Shown here: piece after piece, positions 39,346 through 40,733 of the stretch
Numbering within the stretch: the stretch's first letter is position 1
How the letters are laid out: each line of letters begins with the position of its first letter
NCBI GenBank assembly: GCA_023301505.1
Contig: JALZUP010000198.1
Span: 1-40,733 of the forward strand
Direction: 5' to 3'
DNA from: Robiginitomaculum sp.
Lineage (GTDB): Bacteria; Pseudomonadota; Alphaproteobacteria; Caulobacterales; Maricaulaceae
DNA: 40,733 nucleotides
Translations under genes and position numbers: made by a program
Notes under the pieces: model-generated
Seen by the model: only the letters and a program-made list of their open reading frames with translations
Database searches by the model: none
Told to the model about the DNA's origin: nothing

Positions 39346-40733
39346 ATGAAACCCTTTTTGCGAGCTATCAAGCAGTCGCTCAAATACCGATGGTCCATCG
39401 CAGGCGCTTTCCTGTGTAGCTTCCTGATCGCCATCATCTGGAGTGCCAGTATCACGACGGTGTTTCCGATCGTCAAAATTGTGCTGGAAGACGAAACCGC
39501 GATCACTTGGGTCGACAAAAGCATCCGAAACGGCGAAGTCAGCCTGAGAACGCTCGACGAAGAAATCGTTGAACTAAGCGCTGAATTAAAACAAACCAAC
39601 GATCCGGTCGTCCAGAATCGCATCGAGCTTAAACGAGACCGTATCAAGGCGGAAGAAAAAACGCTCCAGTGGTTTCGCGATGTTCAACCGTACGTCACAA
39701 AGTACGCACCCCAATCGCCCTTTCAAACGCTCTGCTATGCACTCGGCTGGTTGCTGATCGTGTCTGTCGTCAAGGGCGTGTTGCTGGTGTTCAGTGCGAT
39801 CTTGGATGCGCGAGTGGCCGAGCGAACGGTATACGACATGCGGCGGATTTTTTACCGCAAGGCGCTGGAACTTGATCAACGTCGGATCGACAACATTGGT
39901 ACGTCTAACATGATGACGCAGTTGTCGTACAACATGATGATGATCAGTAGTGGTTTGCGGATGTTCTACGGAAAGTGTTTCCGCGAACCGTTGAAAATGA
40001 TCAGCTGCCTTGTCTTTGCCGCGATGATTTCCACGCCGCTGTTGTTGATTTCGATGATCATTGTTCCCGCCGGTGCGTTTTTGATTCACTCGGTCTCGCG
40101 ACGGATGAAAAAGTCTACGCAGGTTGAAATGGCGGGGATCGGCGAGGTGTTTCGGACGTTGATCGAAACGTTCAAGGCAGTGAAGACGGTTCGGATCTTC
40201 AATCGCGAACGTACCGAGCGGCATCGTTTCAAAAAGAACGCCCGCACGTTGTACGATATGCAGATTCGCATTGCGTTGTACGATTCGTTGTTGCGGCCGA
40301 TCACGGAAGTGCTGAGCATTATTTCGATTTCGTTGTCGATGTTGGTTGGGGCTTACTTGGTGCTCAATCAGGAAACTCATTTGTTCGGTTTTATCAAAAT
40401 TAGCGACAGCCCGATTTCGCCGACGATGTTACTGTTGTTTTATTCGATGCTGGCCGGGGCCGCTGATCCGGCTCGTAAGATGAGCGAAATTGTGAACGTG
40501 ATCGTACGAGGCGGCACGGCTTGCGACAACCTGTATCGCTCGTTCGATCCGTTGCCGCTCGTGAGTGCTCCTGAGAATCCGATTCCTGTGCCCGACCACA
40601 AGCATGAGATCCGATTTGAAAACGTATTCTTCGCTTATCTTCCTCGGCAGCCCGTTGTGAAGCGAATCGAGTTGCGAATTCCGTTTGGCCAGACGGTGGC
40701 GATCGTTGGTGGGAATGGTAGCGGCAAATCGAC
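39346..40733 (+). CDS. ABC exporter, fused membrane and ATPase domains (3' end outside window)
   Basis: An open frame from ATG 39346 to the window edge, 462 complete codons, without a stop. The N-terminus (KPFLRAIKQSLKYRW, then AGAFLCSFLIAIIW) is the first transmembrane helix. A charged soluble insert (about 45-105, rich in Glu, Lys and Asp) follows, then further helices (ALGWLLIVSVVKGVLLVF and LISMIIVPAGAFLI) and a typical exporter coupling segment (FKAVKTVRIFNRERTERHRF). The ATPase domain starts near residue 425 (IRFENVFFAY) and the window ends in its Walker A motif (GGNGSGKST). It fits the MsbA-like lipid, peptide or drug exporter class. The substrate is unknown. The ATG has no clear ribosome binding site; an in-frame TTG at 39334 is an alternative. 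Confidence 0.9.
   Translation, partial: MKPFLRAIKQSLKYRWSIAGAFLCSFLIAIIWSASITTVFPIVKIVLEDETAITWVDKSIRNGEVSLRTLDEEIVELSAELKQTNDPVVQNRIELKRDRIKAEEKTLQWFRDVQPYVTKYAPQSPFQTLCYALGWLLIVSVVKGVLLVFSAILDARVAERTVYDMRRIFYRKALELDQRRIDNIGTSNMMTQLSYNMMMISSGLRMFYGKCFREPLKMISCLVFAAMISTPLLLISMIIVPAGAFLIHSVSRRMKKSTQVEMAGIGEVFRTLIETFKAVKTVRIFNRERTERHRFKKNARTLYDMQIRIALYDSLLRPITEVLSIISISLSMLVGAYLVLNQETHLFGFIKISDSPISPTMLLLFYSMLAGAADPARKMSEIVNVIVRGGTACDNLYRSFDPLPLVSAPENPIPVPDHKHEIRFENVFFAYLPRQPVVKRIELRIPFGQTVAIVGGNGSGKS

Noticed and set aside
1-40733. CRISPR arrays, rRNA and tRNA genes, IS transposases
   Set aside because: I looked for regularly spaced repeats, T-loop-like motifs and DDE or HUH transposase motifs and found none.

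Overview
The window looks like a chromosomal segment of a Planctomycetota bacterium, most likely Pirellulaceae-like. The evidence is gene content: a membrane-anchored WD40 protein, a Tat-type metallo-hydrolase, ECF sigma factors next to PRC-barrel and BON genes, a very large CheB/CheR hybrid kinase, and moderate GC. No rRNA or tRNA is present to fix the taxon. I see 32 protein genes. The first is cut by the left edge and the last by the right edge.

Layout. 1-8 kb: WD40 protein, metallo-hydrolase, an unknown gene, PRC-barrel protein, ECF sigma factor, a secreted beta-sandwich protein and two tandem DoxX-like membrane proteins. 8.4-21.2 kb is a sensory island: heme oxygenase, bacteriophytochrome and receiver (a tight operon), then BON protein, HPt protein, an NtrC-type sigma-54 activator, a ribosome hibernation factor, and a 1755-residue CheB-CheR-PAS-LOV hybrid kinase. 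21.6-22.5 kb: csrA diverging from a 41-residue secreted peptide gene. 22.6-33.8 kb: carbohydrate genes (GH63-like glucosidase, SDR dehydrogenase, debranching enzyme, aquaporin, GMC oxidoreductase, VOC protein, DoxX, glgC). 33.8-39.3 kb: poorly conserved region with unknown genes, an excisionase-like/tyrosine integrase pair, odd repeats and T/G-rich low-complexity DNA. 39.3 kb to the end: ABC exporter.

Two signals cut across the genes. (1) Five near-identical sigma-54 promoters (TTGGCAC-N5-WTGC) lie 58-80 bp before the doxX, BON, HPt, csrA and small-peptide start codons. Four form two back-to-back divergent pairs, with copies of the palindrome TGGTCGC-N3-GCGACCA between them. In the csrA/peptide region three copies sit exactly 62 bp apart. 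The NtrC-type activator encoded in the same island is the obvious candidate to bind them. (2) Six intergenic copies of a 59-bp repeat fold as a perfect DNA/RNA cloverleaf: one outer stem and three abutting hairpins. All six lie in the first 16 kb.

Working model (inference): red/far-red light (phytochrome), blue light (LOV kinase) and perhaps other inputs feed through the receiver and HPt proteins to the sigma-54 activator. It would switch on csrA, a secreted micropeptide, BON, HPt and DoxX genes, a post-transcriptional and envelope stress response, with glycogen/glucoside metabolism encoded next door.
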